This document shows, in pieces, positions 8,893 to 16,820 of a DNA stretch of 64,000 nt. The position numbers were made by a program, and so were the translations under genes. The DNA is from Agromyces sp. ISL-38 (GTDB lineage: Bacteria > Actinomycetota > Actinomycetes > Actinomycetales > Microbacteriaceae), in assembly GCF_018613935.1 (NCBI RefSeq), contig NZ_JAGGPF010000010.1:248001-312000 (forward strand). Reading direction: 5' to 3'. Numbering within the stretch: the stretch's first letter is position 1; each line of letters starts with the position of its first letter. Under the pieces are notes generated by a model. The model did no database searches and had not been told where the DNA came from. It saw nothing but the letters and a program-made list of their open reading frames with translations.

Positions 8893-9888
8893 TCAGACGA
8901 TCGACTGGCCACGGACGCGCTTGGCGATCCAGTTGACGGTGAGCAGGAGAACGACTGAGATGACGCTCTTCAGCATGCCGATCGCCGTGGCCATCGAGAG
9001 GCTGTTGCCCGTGATCCCGATGTTGTAGACGTACAGGTCGAGAACCTGGATGGTCTCCTTGTTGAAGGCGTTCTGGAACACGAAGTACTGCTCCATGCCG
9101 TTGTTCAGCAGGTTCGCGACCGACAGGAGCAGCAACACGAGGTAGGTCGGCATCAACTGCGGGATGGTGATGTATCGCATCAGCTGGAATCGGCCGGCGC
9201 CGTCGATCTTCGCCGACTCGTACAGCGACTGGTCGATGCCGGCGATCGCGGCGAGGTAGATGATCGCACCCCAGCCGAGCCCCTTCCAGACGCCCCAGAG
9301 CGTCATCGTGAGCCAGACGTTCTGATCGGTGTCGAGGAACTTGAGCGGCTGGGTGATGAGTCCTGCGTCGTTGAGGATGTTGTTCACCAGACCGGAGCTG
9401 GAGAACAGGGAGAACGCGATCATGTAGACCAGCACCCAGGAGATGAAGTTCGGGAGCGTGGTCAACGTCTGCACGGAGTTGCGGAACCACGGCGCCCGCA
9501 CCTCGTTGAGGAAGACCGCGAAGATCAGCGGGAGCACCGAGGTGGCGATGCCGAGGAAGCTGATGGCGAGCGTGTTGAGCAGCACTTGGCCGATCTGAGC
9601 CACCTGCGTCGGCGAACTGACCAAGAGCTCGAACCACTGCAGTCCGACGAACTCACTGCCGGAGAGCCCGAGGGCCGGCCGGTAGTCGAACAGCGAGTAG
9701 ATCCAGCCGTAGAGCGGGAAGTAGGAGAAGACGAAGACCAGCACCATGAACGGCACGATGCACAGGAACATCCCCATCGAGCGGCGGCCACCGGCCTGGC
9801 GCCGCCACTTGCGCGACGCCTTCTCGGTCGCCGGGCTCTCCTCGAGCTCGGTCGCGGCGACTTCCTGCAGCACGAGCTGGCTGGTCAT
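8893..9888 (-). CDS. Carbohydrate ABC transporter permease, LplB/UgpA type
   Basis: 331-residue permease with six membrane segments from about residue 38 on and EAA loop ESAKIDGAGRFQLMRYITIP. It is first structural gene of the importer operon. I place the start at ATG 9888 because it forms an ATGA overlap with the stop of a 17-codon leader ORF that has its own good ribosome site; an in-frame GTG at 9930 would give 345 residues but has no well-placed ribosome site. The gene is absent from copy A of the operon. Expression probably depends on the promoter and operators at 9992-10086. Confidence 0.9.
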   Translation of the reverse strand: MTSQLVLQEVAATELEESPATEKASRKWRRQAGGRRSMGMFLCIVPFMVLVFVFSYFPLYGWIYSLFDYRPALGLSGSEFVGLQWFELLVSSPTQVAQIGQVLLNTLAISFLGIATSVLPLIFAVFLNEVRAPWFRNSVQTLTTLPNFISWVLVYMIAFSLFSSSGLVNNILNDAGLITQPLKFLDTDQNVWLTMTLWGVWKGLGWGAIIYLAAIAGIDQSLYESAKIDGAGRFQLMRYITIPQLMPTYLVLLLLSVANLLNNGMEQYFVFQNAFNKETIQVLDLYVYNIGITGNSLSMATAIGMLKSVISVVLLLTVNWIAKRVRGQSIV

Positions 9889-9938
9889 GTCGTCGCCCGC
9901 CGCGCCGCGGCTCGCCGGGTATTCACGCACCCATTCAT
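9885..9938 (-). CDS. Putative 17-residue leader peptide coupled to permease gene
   Basis: Short ORF encoding MNGCVNTRRAAARRATT. It has the ribosome site AAGGGAG four nt before ATG 9938, and its TGA overlaps the permease ATG as ATGA. The ATG and ribosome site are kept in the duplicated copy at 5865 (AAGGAG), although downstream codons there run into the scar. Function is unknown; translational coupling of the weakly initiated permease ORF is the simplest reading. No database support could be sought. Confidence 0.45.
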   Translation of the reverse strand: MNGCVNTRRAAARRATT

Positions 9939-9991
9939 GTCACTCCCTTGTGATCGTGTGTGGTTCGACAATTTGTTCGGTGTTCCAACAA

Positions 9992-10033
9992 TCGAACCGC
10001 TTCGACAATAACCAGCCGAGCCGGATCCGTCAA
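9992..10033 (-). promoter_or_regulatory. Importer promoter with overlapping LacI-type operator
   Basis: On the minus strand, TTGACG (10033-10028) and TATTGT (10010-10005) are separated by 17 bp. The palindrome TCGAACCGCTTCGA (9992-10005) abuts and overlaps the -10 element, a classical repressor position. The palindrome differs at one base from the perfect TCGAAGCGCTTCGA at 14089. A second dyad, TTGTT...AACAA, lies further downstream near 9972-9991. Confidence 0.65.
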
Positions 10034-10072
10034 ACCCTCGTTGACAACTCGTCGATAACGGCGCGATAACGC

Positions 10073-10086
10073 TGGGAGCGCTCTCA
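10073..10086. promoter_or_regulatory. LacI-type operator TGGGAGCGCTCTCA
   Basis: This 14-mer has the perfect core GAGCGCTC and the general form of LacI/GalR-family sites. It lies about 40 bp upstream of the -35 element of the importer promoter and downstream of the GH43 stop. It may be a second operator for looping, or a site for another regulator. The duplicated copy has only the degenerate TTGGGCGCGCTCTCA near 5987. Confidence 0.5.
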
Positions 10087-10129
10087 TACGCGCAGGTCGA
10101 GGCCGCGGTCCGCGACATCACTCGGGACC

Positions 10130-11554
10130 TCACGACTCGGTGATCGCGATACGGCGCACAATGGCGACGCCTCGCTCGACGCGCACACCGGCGACCCGCC
10201 CTGTGAAGCCGGCCGCGACCTCGGTCGAGAGATAGCGACCGTCGATCGCCCCCAGCGATCGCCCGTCCGCAGTGAGCACCACGTCGTCGGGTCCACCGGT
10301 AGCGGACGCGACGGATGCGATCTCCACGCGTCCGCGCGTCGCGTCGACGCTGCCGAGCTCGACCACCGCGCCGCCGACCGTCCAGAGGGCCGTGGCGATG
10401 CCGGCCGCGATGCGTACACCGACCCGGTGCCGGTCATCGAGGCGTATCTCCGCGTGCACGACCGAATCGACCCCCTCGGGGTCGACCTCGAACGCGGCGC
10501 TCCAGTGCAATGGCTGGAGCCGGGCGTATACGCCCGCGCCGTCGGCGTCGCGCACCTCGAGGCCGCCGCGCACCGGGATGGCGAAGTCCTCGATGCGAGC
10601 CCGCGGCGAGACCCAGCGCGGATGCAGGTGTTCGAACCGGTCGTCGACGTCCCAGGCGCCTGCGGGCGGAATGGCGTCGGAGGGCCGGAACGCCGGCCAG
10701 TCGTCGACCCAGTCGACCTCCGCGAGGAACGTCTCCCGGCCGTTCACGTGGAACGAGGGCGTCATGCCGCGCGGCCGGACGCCGAGGTGCACGGCCGCCC
10801 ACGTGCCATCGGGCCGCTCGACCAGGTCGGCGTGTCCGACGTTCTGCACGGAGTGCTCCGTGCTCCGATGCGTGTAAACCGGATTGTGCGGTGCCGACTC
10901 GAAGGGCCCGCGCGGATTCCGCGACCGGGCCACAGACACGCCGTGGCCGCGCTCGGTACCGCCTTCTGCGACGACCAGGTACCACCAGTCGCCTCGGCGG
11001 TACAGGTGCGGACCTTCGGTGTGGCCGAGCTCGGTGCCGCCCCACAGCAGGCGTGGGGGATCGAGCACGCGCCCCGTGTCCGCGTCGATCGCGGCCTGCC
11101 AGACGGCCGACGGACCGCCCGTCCACGAGCAATAGGTGACGAGGCACTCGCCCTCGTCGGTGAAGCACAGGTCGGGGTCGATGCCCCGGAGTTCGGGCAG
11201 TTCGATCGCGTCCGACCACGGCCCGTCGATCGCATCGGCCCGGAACAGCCGCTGGCCGCCATGCGGATCCCCGACGTCGGAGGTGATCAACCAGAAGCGT
11301 CCGCGATGGTGGCGCAGCGTCGGCGCGTAGATGCCGCCGCTGTCGCCTGCCCGTGCAGCGGGGAACTGCTCGTCCCGCACGAGCGCATTGCCCACTTGCG
11401 TCCAAGCCACCAGGTCCCGCGAATGCCAGATCGGCACCGCAGGCACGTATTCGAACGAGGAGTTGGCCAGGTAGTAGTCGTCGCCGACCCGGCAGACGCT
11501 CGGGTCGGGGTGGAACCCCGGGATGATTGGCACGGTCGCGGCGGTGCGGCTCAT
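10130..11554 (-). CDS. Glycoside hydrolase family 43 (arabinofuranosidase/beta-xylosidase type)
   Basis: 474-residue protein with an N-terminal five-bladed propeller and a C-terminal beta-sandwich-like region from about residue 315. Expected catalytic triad: Asp17 in GFHPDPS (base), Asp126 in GIDPD (pKa modulator) and Glu180 in HTEGPHLY (acid). There is no signal peptide, so it should act on imported oligosaccharides in the cytoplasm. The ATG overlaps the GH3 stop as ATGA, so both are co-translated. Substrate could be arabinosyl or xylosyl side chains; subfamily cannot be fixed without alignment. It precedes the importer operon on the same strand, with a separate promoter between them. Confidence 0.9.
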   Translation of the reverse strand: MSRTAATVPIIPGFHPDPSVCRVGDDYYLANSSFEYVPAVPIWHSRDLVAWTQVGNALVRDEQFPAARAGDSGGIYAPTLRHHRGRFWLITSDVGDPHGGQRLFRADAIDGPWSDAIELPELRGIDPDLCFTDEGECLVTYCSWTGGPSAVWQAAIDADTGRVLDPPRLLWGGTELGHTEGPHLYRRGDWWYLVVAEGGTERGHGVSVARSRNPRGPFESAPHNPVYTHRSTEHSVQNVGHADLVERPDGTWAAVHLGVRPRGMTPSFHVNGRETFLAEVDWVDDWPAFRPSDAIPPAGAWDVDDRFEHLHPRWVSPRARIEDFAIPVRGGLEVRDADGAGVYARLQPLHWSAAFEVDPEGVDSVVHAEIRLDDRHRVGVRIAAGIATALWTVGGAVVELGSVDATRGRVEIASVASATGGPDDVVLTADGRSLGAIDGRYLSTEVAAGFTGRVAGVRVERGVAIVRRIAITES

Positions 11555-14040
11555 CGTGCGGCTCCGCTTCCCTCGCCGGTGCGGGCATCGATCACCGGCG
11601 CGAGGGTCAGAACGAGTCGGAGCACGTTCCGCGCCCCCCGCTGGAGTTCGCCGAGCGTGAGCCCATCGGCTCGCGCGATCGAGTCCTGGATGGTGTCGTC
11701 GGCGTACGCCTCCGGCCCGTCTTCGGTCTTCACCCCGCCCGGCATGAGCACGTCGACCTGGGCGCGGACCCGATAGGCGTTGTCCTCGAGCGCGGAGAAG
11801 TCCGGGTCGACGGCGGACTCCATCCACCAGTCGGTGATCACGCACCCGTCGTAGCCCCACTCGTGCCGCAGCACCGTCGTGACCAGGTCGTGGTGGTAGT
11901 GCGACCACACGCCGTTGACCTTGTTGTACGAGGTCATGATGGCCATGGGCCGCGCCTCGCGAACGCACAGTTCGAACCCGCGCAGGTAGATCTCGCGCAG
12001 CGCACGCTCCGAGACCCGCGAGTCGTTGCGGGTGCGGGACTCCTCCTGGTTGTTGGCGGCGAAGTGCTTGGGACAGGCCGCGACGCCCTGCGACTGCACG
12101 CCGGCGACGGCGGCGGCCGCCATCCGTCCGGTCAGCAGCGGATCCTCGGAGAAGTACTCGAAGTTGCGCCCGCAAAGCGGGTTTCGGTGGATGTTCATGC
12201 CGGGACTGAGCAGCACGTCCGAGCCCTTGCGCACCATCTCCTGCCCGTGCAGGGCGGCGAGCTCTCGCACGAGTCCCGGATCCCACGTCGAGGCGAGCGC
12301 CGTTCCCGAGGGAATCAACGAGGCGAACGCGGACAGCCGGATGCCGCTCGGCCCGTCGGTGGCGGTCACGGGGCGTACGCCCTTCGCGCGCAGCGACTCC
12401 GAGATTCCTCCGAGCACTCCCGCGTTGCCGGGCGTGCCGAGGGGGCTGTCCATGGTGAGGTCGCCGCGAGACAGCAGTTCGAGCTCGTTGACCGTGAGTT
12501 GTGCGACGAACTCGTCGAGCGAAGCAGTGCCCGCGGCGACCGCGTCGAGGACGATGCCGCGATCCCCGGTGAGCGGGGTTGCGGCGGGCAGGTCGCCCAG
12601 TACCCGTTCGCGGCGGTCGACCGTCGCGACCGGCACGTCCTCCCAGCCGGCCAGGGCGCCGCCGTCGGCACCGCGCTGCACGGTCATGCGGCGGAACGGC
12701 GTGGTCGGGTCGACGGCGGCCGCTTCGTGCACGCGACGGACCACGCGCAGGGTGTCGAGGGTGAGTGACGCGGCCGTTACCGCGCGGCGCACGTCGGTTC
12801 CGACGAAGAAGCGGTACTCCCCGGGCTCGAGCACCCAGCACGAGCGCTGCCCGGTCGAGCCGTCGTCGTCGTAGGACGCGAGGTCGGCGAGATCGATGGT
12901 GATGGCGACGCGCTCGCGCTGTCCGGGCGCGAGCAGTGAGGTCTTCGCGAAACCGGCGAGTTCGCGTGCGGGTTGCGCGAGTGTCGTGCCCGGCTTCGAG
13001 ACGTATGCCTGCACGGTCTGGCGGCCGGAGTGCACCGCGCCGACGTTCGCGACCTCGACGACCAGCTCGACGCGGTCGGCGCCGGTCGTGGCGCGAATGA
13101 CCGTCTGCTGGAACTCGGCATAGTCGAGTCCGAACCCGAACGGGAACAGCACACGCTCGGGCGCGAACGTCTCGAAGTACCGGTAGCCGACGAAGATGTC
13201 CTCGGCGTAGACGGTCGCGTCGGCGTCGCCGAAGTGCCCGGCGCTCGGGTAGTCCTCGTACGCCGCGGCGATGGTGTCGGTGAGGCGGCCGGTCGGAGCG
13301 ATCTCGCCGGCGAGTACTGCCGCGACGGCGCGGGCGCCCTCCATGCCGCCCTGCCAGGCGTAGACGACGCCGGCAATGCGGTCGCCGTAGCGGGCGAGCC
13401 ATCCGAGATCCATGACGTTGCCTGCGTCGACGACCACCACCGTGCGCTCGAAGGCGCCGGTGACCCGATCGAGCAGCTCGGTCTCGGCGGTGGTGATGTA
13501 GTAGCTGCCGGGTTCGAGCACGCTGTCGCGGGCTTCGCCGGCGGCGCGACCGACGACGACGAGGGCGACGTCGTTGCGCCCGGCGGCGGCGGCCGCGAAG
13601 TCGTCGTCGATCGGCATCTCGGGCAGGTGGTGCGGCCAGCGCCCCCACACCTCCGACGACGCCGGGCGGTGCGCGGCCGTCCAGCGAACGTAGGTCTCGG
13701 CGACCTGGTCGTCGACGCGCACGCCGGCGTCGCGCAGTCCGGCGAGCAGGTTCCACACGTAGGGGACCTTGACGTCTCCGCCGGAGCCGTAGCCCACGGC
13801 GAACCAGTCGATCTGCACGCGCCCGAACACGGCCACCCGGCTTTCGGGGCCGAACGGCAGTACACGGTCGTTCCGCAGCAGCACGGTGCCGTCGGCTGCG
13901 GCCTGGCGGGCGAGCGCCGCCAGCCGTGGATCGAGGGTGGGGTCGGCGTCGCGCAGGATGCTCGAGATCTGGGCGACGGATTCGACGGGCACGAGGGTGT
14001 GCGAGCGGGCGCCGGATTCGACGGCTGGTGTGTGGGTCAT
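11551..14040 (-). CDS. Glycoside hydrolase family 3 beta-glycosidase, inverted domain order
   Basis: 829-residue retaining beta-glycosidase, likely cytoplasmic (no signal peptide). The usual order is swapped: the alpha/beta sandwich domain (AADGTVLLRNDRVLPF at about 30) and fibronectin-like part come first, and the TIM barrel with KHFAANNQEESRT and the nucleophile Asp737 in VITDWWM comes last. This arrangement is known from some GH3 beta-glucosidases (Ruminococcus and Butyrivibrio enzymes). The ATG at 14040 is chosen because the longer frame to 14142 would place the operator at 14089-14102 in coding sequence; the ribosome site is weak. It heads a two-gene operon with GH43. Likely activity is beta-glucosidase or beta-galactosidase on hemicellulose oligosaccharides. 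Confidence 0.92.
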   Translation of the reverse strand: MTHTPAVESGARSHTLVPVESVAQISSILRDADPTLDPRLAALARQAAADGTVLLRNDRVLPFGPESRVAVFGRVQIDWFAVGYGSGGDVKVPYVWNLLAGLRDAGVRVDDQVAETYVRWTAAHRPASSEVWGRWPHHLPEMPIDDDFAAAAAGRNDVALVVVGRAAGEARDSVLEPGSYYITTAETELLDRVTGAFERTVVVVDAGNVMDLGWLARYGDRIAGVVYAWQGGMEGARAVAAVLAGEIAPTGRLTDTIAAAYEDYPSAGHFGDADATVYAEDIFVGYRYFETFAPERVLFPFGFGLDYAEFQQTVIRATTGADRVELVVEVANVGAVHSGRQTVQAYVSKPGTTLAQPARELAGFAKTSLLAPGQRERVAITIDLADLASYDDDGSTGQRSCWVLEPGEYRFFVGTDVRRAVTAASLTLDTLRVVRRVHEAAAVDPTTPFRRMTVQRGADGGALAGWEDVPVATVDRRERVLGDLPAATPLTGDRGIVLDAVAAGTASLDEFVAQLTVNELELLSRGDLTMDSPLGTPGNAGVLGGISESLRAKGVRPVTATDGPSGIRLSAFASLIPSGTALASTWDPGLVRELAALHGQEMVRKGSDVLLSPGMNIHRNPLCGRNFEYFSEDPLLTGRMAAAAVAGVQSQGVAACPKHFAANNQEESRTRNDSRVSERALREIYLRGFELCVREARPMAIMTSYNKVNGVWSHYHHDLVTTVLRHEWGYDGCVITDWWMESAVDPDFSALEDNAYRVRAQVDVLMPGGVKTEDGPEAYADDTIQDSIARADGLTLGELQRGARNVLRLVLTLAPVIDARTGEGSGAAR

Positions 14041-14088
14041 GTGGGCATCCCGTGGAGAGAGGAACGACGGTCGGGCTCCAGTATGGGG

Positions 14089-14102
14089 TCGAAGCGCTTC
14101 GA
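14089..14102. promoter_or_regulatory. Perfect LacI-type operator TCGAAGCGCTTCGA
   Basis: A 14-bp perfect palindrome in the untranslated leader of the GH3-GH43 operon, about 50 bp before the GH3 ATG and about 45 bp after a TTGACA element (14152-14147, minus strand; I see no good -10). It is the best example of the motif shared with 5917, 9992, 14282 and 15397. Confidence 0.75.
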
Positions 14103-14236
14103 AGCAAAGGGCGGATCGCGCATCCGAGACGCTGTGTTTCACAACATGTCAACGGATGTCGGCGGAGATCGACTCCTTCTCGAGTTCGACGTGATCTGGT
14201 CGATGGTGCTTTTGTTCATAAAAACGACAAACCAAC

Positions 14237-14295
14237 TTGCGGTCGCCTCGGGCCTCTGCGTAGAGTCCATTGGGGTGCCAGTCGAAGCGTTTCAC
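14237..14295 (+). promoter_or_regulatory. Promoter and operator of the second LacI gene
   Basis: TTGCGG (14237-14242) and TAGAGT (14261-14266) are 18 bp apart. The operator-like TCGAAGCGTTTCAC (14282-14295, 11 of 14 matches to the perfect palindrome) starts near +10, pointing to autoregulation. The ribosome site GGGAG precedes the ATG at 14322. Confidence 0.6.
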
Positions 14296-14321
14296 CAATC
14301 GCCCCGCACAGTGAGGGAGAG

Positions 14322-15368
14322 ATGGCGAGCATCCACGAGGTGGCGAAGGCGGCCGGCGTGTCGATCAGCACCGTGTCGTACGCGCTGAGCGGCAAGCGAT
14401 CGATCGGCGCCGACACTCGGCGGCGAATCGACGCGGCAGTAGCCGAGCTCGGCTATCGAGCGAACGCCGGTGCGAGAATGCTCGCCGGCAGCCGCACGAA
14501 CATCCTCGCCCTCACCGCGCCGCTGCATGAAGACACGTATCACCCGGCGCACATGCGCTTCGTGATGGCCGTCGCGAACGCGGCGAGGGCGCGCGACTAC
14601 GACACGCTCCTGCTCGTCCAAGACGACGCCACCGCGGGGCTCGAGCGCGTCACGTCGAGCGCGCTCGCCGACGGGGTCGTCGTGCTCGACGTCGACATGC
14701 ACGACGAGCGCATCGAGCGATTGCGCTCGCTCGGCGCCCGTTCGGTGTTCGTCGGCATCCCCGCGGACACGACGGGACTGCGCTGCGTCGACCTCGACTT
14801 CGAGGCGGCGGCGGCGCTCGCGGTCGATCGGCTCGTCGACGCGGGCCGGCGGAGCATCGGGCTCGTCGGGCACCCCGAGCGCCTCTACGGGCGCGGCTCG
14901 AACTTCCCGCTGCGGTTCCGGCGCGGATTCGCCGAGGCCGTCGAGCGACGTGCCGTCCTCCACGCCGAGGTCTTCCCCGAGGAGACCCAGGCCGCCGCAC
15001 GGTCGGCCGTCGCGACGCTCGTCGATGGTCTTCCCGAGCTCGACGGGCTCGTGCTGAACTGCAACGAGCCGATGGCCCGTGCCATCCTGGCGGACCTCGC
15101 GGCGAGGGGCATCGACGTGCCGGGTGCCGTCTCGGTGGTCGCGGGCGGGGCCAACTACAGCACTCGCGACTTCGCTCCGCCCCTCGATGTCATCCCGCTC
15201 ATCGCCGAGGAGTCCTGCGAGCGCGCCGTCGAGCTGCTCGTCGAGGCCATCGAGCACGGCGACGCCGGCGAGCGCGTCGAGCTCGTCGCCCCGCGATACG
15301 TCACCCGAGGCTCGGTCGTCGCCTACGCGGCATCCGAACCCGGCCCACGAAGGGGTGCCCGAGTGTGA
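14322..15368 (+). CDS. LacI-family transcriptional regulator (second copy)
   Basis: 348-residue LacI/GalR-family repressor. HTH at about residues 3-22 with recognition segment GVSISTVSYALSGKR, nearly the same as the LacI at 2041; the effector domains are clearly homologous (both have the CVD.DFEAA segment) but diverged. It is divergently transcribed from the GH3-GH43 operon, with the perfect palindrome at 14089 and an imperfect one at 14282 in the shared region, and another at 15397 just after the gene, before the transporter operon. It is therefore the best candidate repressor for both flanking operons. Start ATG is supported by GGGAG at proper spacing. Confidence 0.94.
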   Translation: MASIHEVAKAAGVSISTVSYALSGKRSIGADTRRRIDAAVAELGYRANAGARMLAGSRTNILALTAPLHEDTYHPAHMRFVMAVANAARARDYDTLLLVQDDATAGLERVTSSALADGVVVLDVDMHDERIERLRSLGARSVFVGIPADTTGLRCVDLDFEAAAALAVDRLVDAGRRSIGLVGHPERLYGRGSNFPLRFRRGFAEAVERRAVLHAEVFPEETQAAARSAVATLVDGLPELDGLVLNCNEPMARAILADLAARGIDVPGAVSVVAGGANYSTRDFAPPLDVIPLIAEESCERAVELLVEAIEHGDAGERVELVAPRYVTRGSVVAYAASEPGPRRGARV

Positions 15369-15396
15369 CGGCCCGCGAAACCCGAAGCACTCAACA

Positions 15397-15410
15397 TTGA
15401 AACGCTGCGA
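15397..15410. promoter_or_regulatory. Candidate LacI operator before the transporter operon
   Basis: TTGAAACGCTGCGA matches the perfect locus palindrome TCGAAGCGCTTCGA at 11 of 14 positions. It lies 53-66 bp before the ATG of the solute-binding protein at 15463, which has the strong ribosome site AAGGAGG. No clear -35/-10 pair was found around it. Confidence 0.5.
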
Positions 15411-15462
15411 CCACACCCAGCACCAATAGCCGCACCTGCGGCCCTACAAGGAGGTAGCCGAA

Positions 15463-16752
15463 ATGAAGAAATCGACCACGGCATTCGCGGCGGTCATCGC
15501 CGCGAGCGCGCTCGTCCTTTCCGGATGCGCGGGCGGCGGCGATACGGCCGACGACAAGACCCTCACCCTCTGGCATTTCGAGGGTGAAGACAGTGCGATG
15601 GGCAAGGCGTGGGACGAGGCGATCAAGGTCTTCGAGGAGGAGACCGGCGCCAAGGTGGAGTTCGAGGCGAAGGGATTCGAGCAGATCCGCTCGACCGCGA
15701 GCCAGGTGCTGAACTCCGACGAGGCGCCCGACATCCTCGAATACGCCAAGGGCAACGGCACCGCTGGGCTCCTCGCGAGCCAGGGCCTGCTCACCGACAT
15801 GACCGACGTGGTCGAGGAGTACGGATGGGACGACAAGCTCGCCCCCGCGCTGCAGACGACCGCGCGCTACGACGAAGACGGCATCATGGGCTCGGGCCCC
15901 TGGTACGGGGTGCCGAACTACGGCGAGTTCGTCACCGTCTACTACAACAAGGATGCGTTCGCGGCCGCCGGCGTCGAGGTTCCGACGACCTACGACGAAT
16001 TCGTGGCCGCGATGCAGACGTTCAAGGATGCCGGCACCACGCCGCTCGCCGAGGCGGCGCTCGAGTACCCGCTCGGCCAGCTCTGGTACCAGCTCGCCCT
16101 GAGCAAGGCCGACCGGTCGTGGGTCGACGACTACCAGCTCTACACGGGGGAGGTCGACTGGCACGGACCGGAACTCACCGAGGCGACCCAGACCATCGTC
16201 GACTGGACCGACGCGGGCTACATCTCCAAGGACATCACGGGCCTGAAGGCTGAGGACGCCGGTGTCTCCTTCATCAGCGGCGAGGCGCCGATGTTCGTGT
16301 CGGGGAGCTGGTGGTACGGCCGGTTCCAGTCGGAGATCGACGGCTTCGATTGGGGCATCTTCGAGTTCCCCGAGTCGCAGCTGAACCTCGGCTCCGCGGG
16401 CAACATGTGGGTCGTGCCCACGAACGCGAAGAACCCCGAGCTCGCCTACGAGTTCATCGAGATCACGATGCGGCCCGAGATCCAGGCGATTCTCGGCAAC
16501 AACGGTGGCCTGCCGGTCGCCGCCGACATCAAGGACATCACCGACGAGAAGAGCAAGGAGCTCATCGAGCAGTTCAACGCGATCAATGAGCGCGACGGCC
16601 TCTCGTTCTACCCCGACTGGCCCACGCCGACCTTCTACGACACGATCGTCGCCGAGCTTCAGGAGCTCGTGAACGGCACGAAGTCGCCCGACGAGGTGCT
16701 CACGAGCCTCGGCGAGGAGTACGACGGCTACGTCGCGGACTTCCGCGAGTGA
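15463..16752 (+). CDS. Sugar ABC transporter solute-binding lipoprotein (family 1)
   Basis: 429-residue MalE-like binding protein of a CUT1 importer. Signal peptide with lipobox LSGC, lipidated Cys at residue 22; mature part starts with a Gly-rich tether. The ribosome site AAGGAGG is strong. It is first gene of an operon with two permeases, GH31 and GH1, so it probably delivers xylosylated or beta-linked glucose oligosaccharides to cytoplasmic hydrolases. A strong hairpin (16757-16791) directly after the stop should reduce read-through and protect this mRNA part, giving the usual excess of binding protein over permease. Confidence 0.95.
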   Translation: MKKSTTAFAAVIAASALVLSGCAGGGDTADDKTLTLWHFEGEDSAMGKAWDEAIKVFEEETGAKVEFEAKGFEQIRSTASQVLNSDEAPDILEYAKGNGTAGLLASQGLLTDMTDVVEEYGWDDKLAPALQTTARYDEDGIMGSGPWYGVPNYGEFVTVYYNKDAFAAAGVEVPTTYDEFVAAMQTFKDAGTTPLAEAALEYPLGQLWYQLALSKADRSWVDDYQLYTGEVDWHGPELTEATQTIVDWTDAGYISKDITGLKAEDAGVSFISGEAPMFVSGSWWYGRFQSEIDGFDWGIFEFPESQLNLGSAGNMWVVPTNAKNPELAYEFIEITMRPEIQAILGNNGGLPVAADIKDITDEKSKELIEQFNAINERDGLSFYPDWPTPTFYDTIVAELQELVNGTKSPDEVLTSLGEEYDGYVADFRE

Positions 16753-16756
16753 GCCT

Positions 16757-16791
16757 CCTGCCCGGCCGGTCGGCTCGACCGGCCGGGCAGG
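16757..16791 (+). terminator. Intercistronic hairpin between binding protein and permease
   Basis: A perfect 16-bp stem, CCTGCCCGGCCGGTCG with its complement, and a GCT loop, starting 5 nt after the stop codon of the solute-binding gene. No T-run follows and the permease lies 29 nt on, so it is probably an attenuating or mRNA-stabilising element within the operon and not a full terminator. Confidence 0.7.
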
Positions 16792-16820
16792 CTCCCCGCA
16801 CGCCCGAAAGGAGAACACCC

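Noticed and set aside
9888..9930. GTG 9930 as permease start
   Set aside because: No ribosome site at suitable distance; ATG 9888 is coupled with the leader ORF. Not fully excluded.
10130..14152. A 1340-codon open frame on the minus strand
   Set aside because: Only its 3' third (10130-11554) is a protein (GH43). Upstream of ATG 11554 it runs out of frame through the GH3 gene and is Arg/Pro-rich, a GC-rich shadow.
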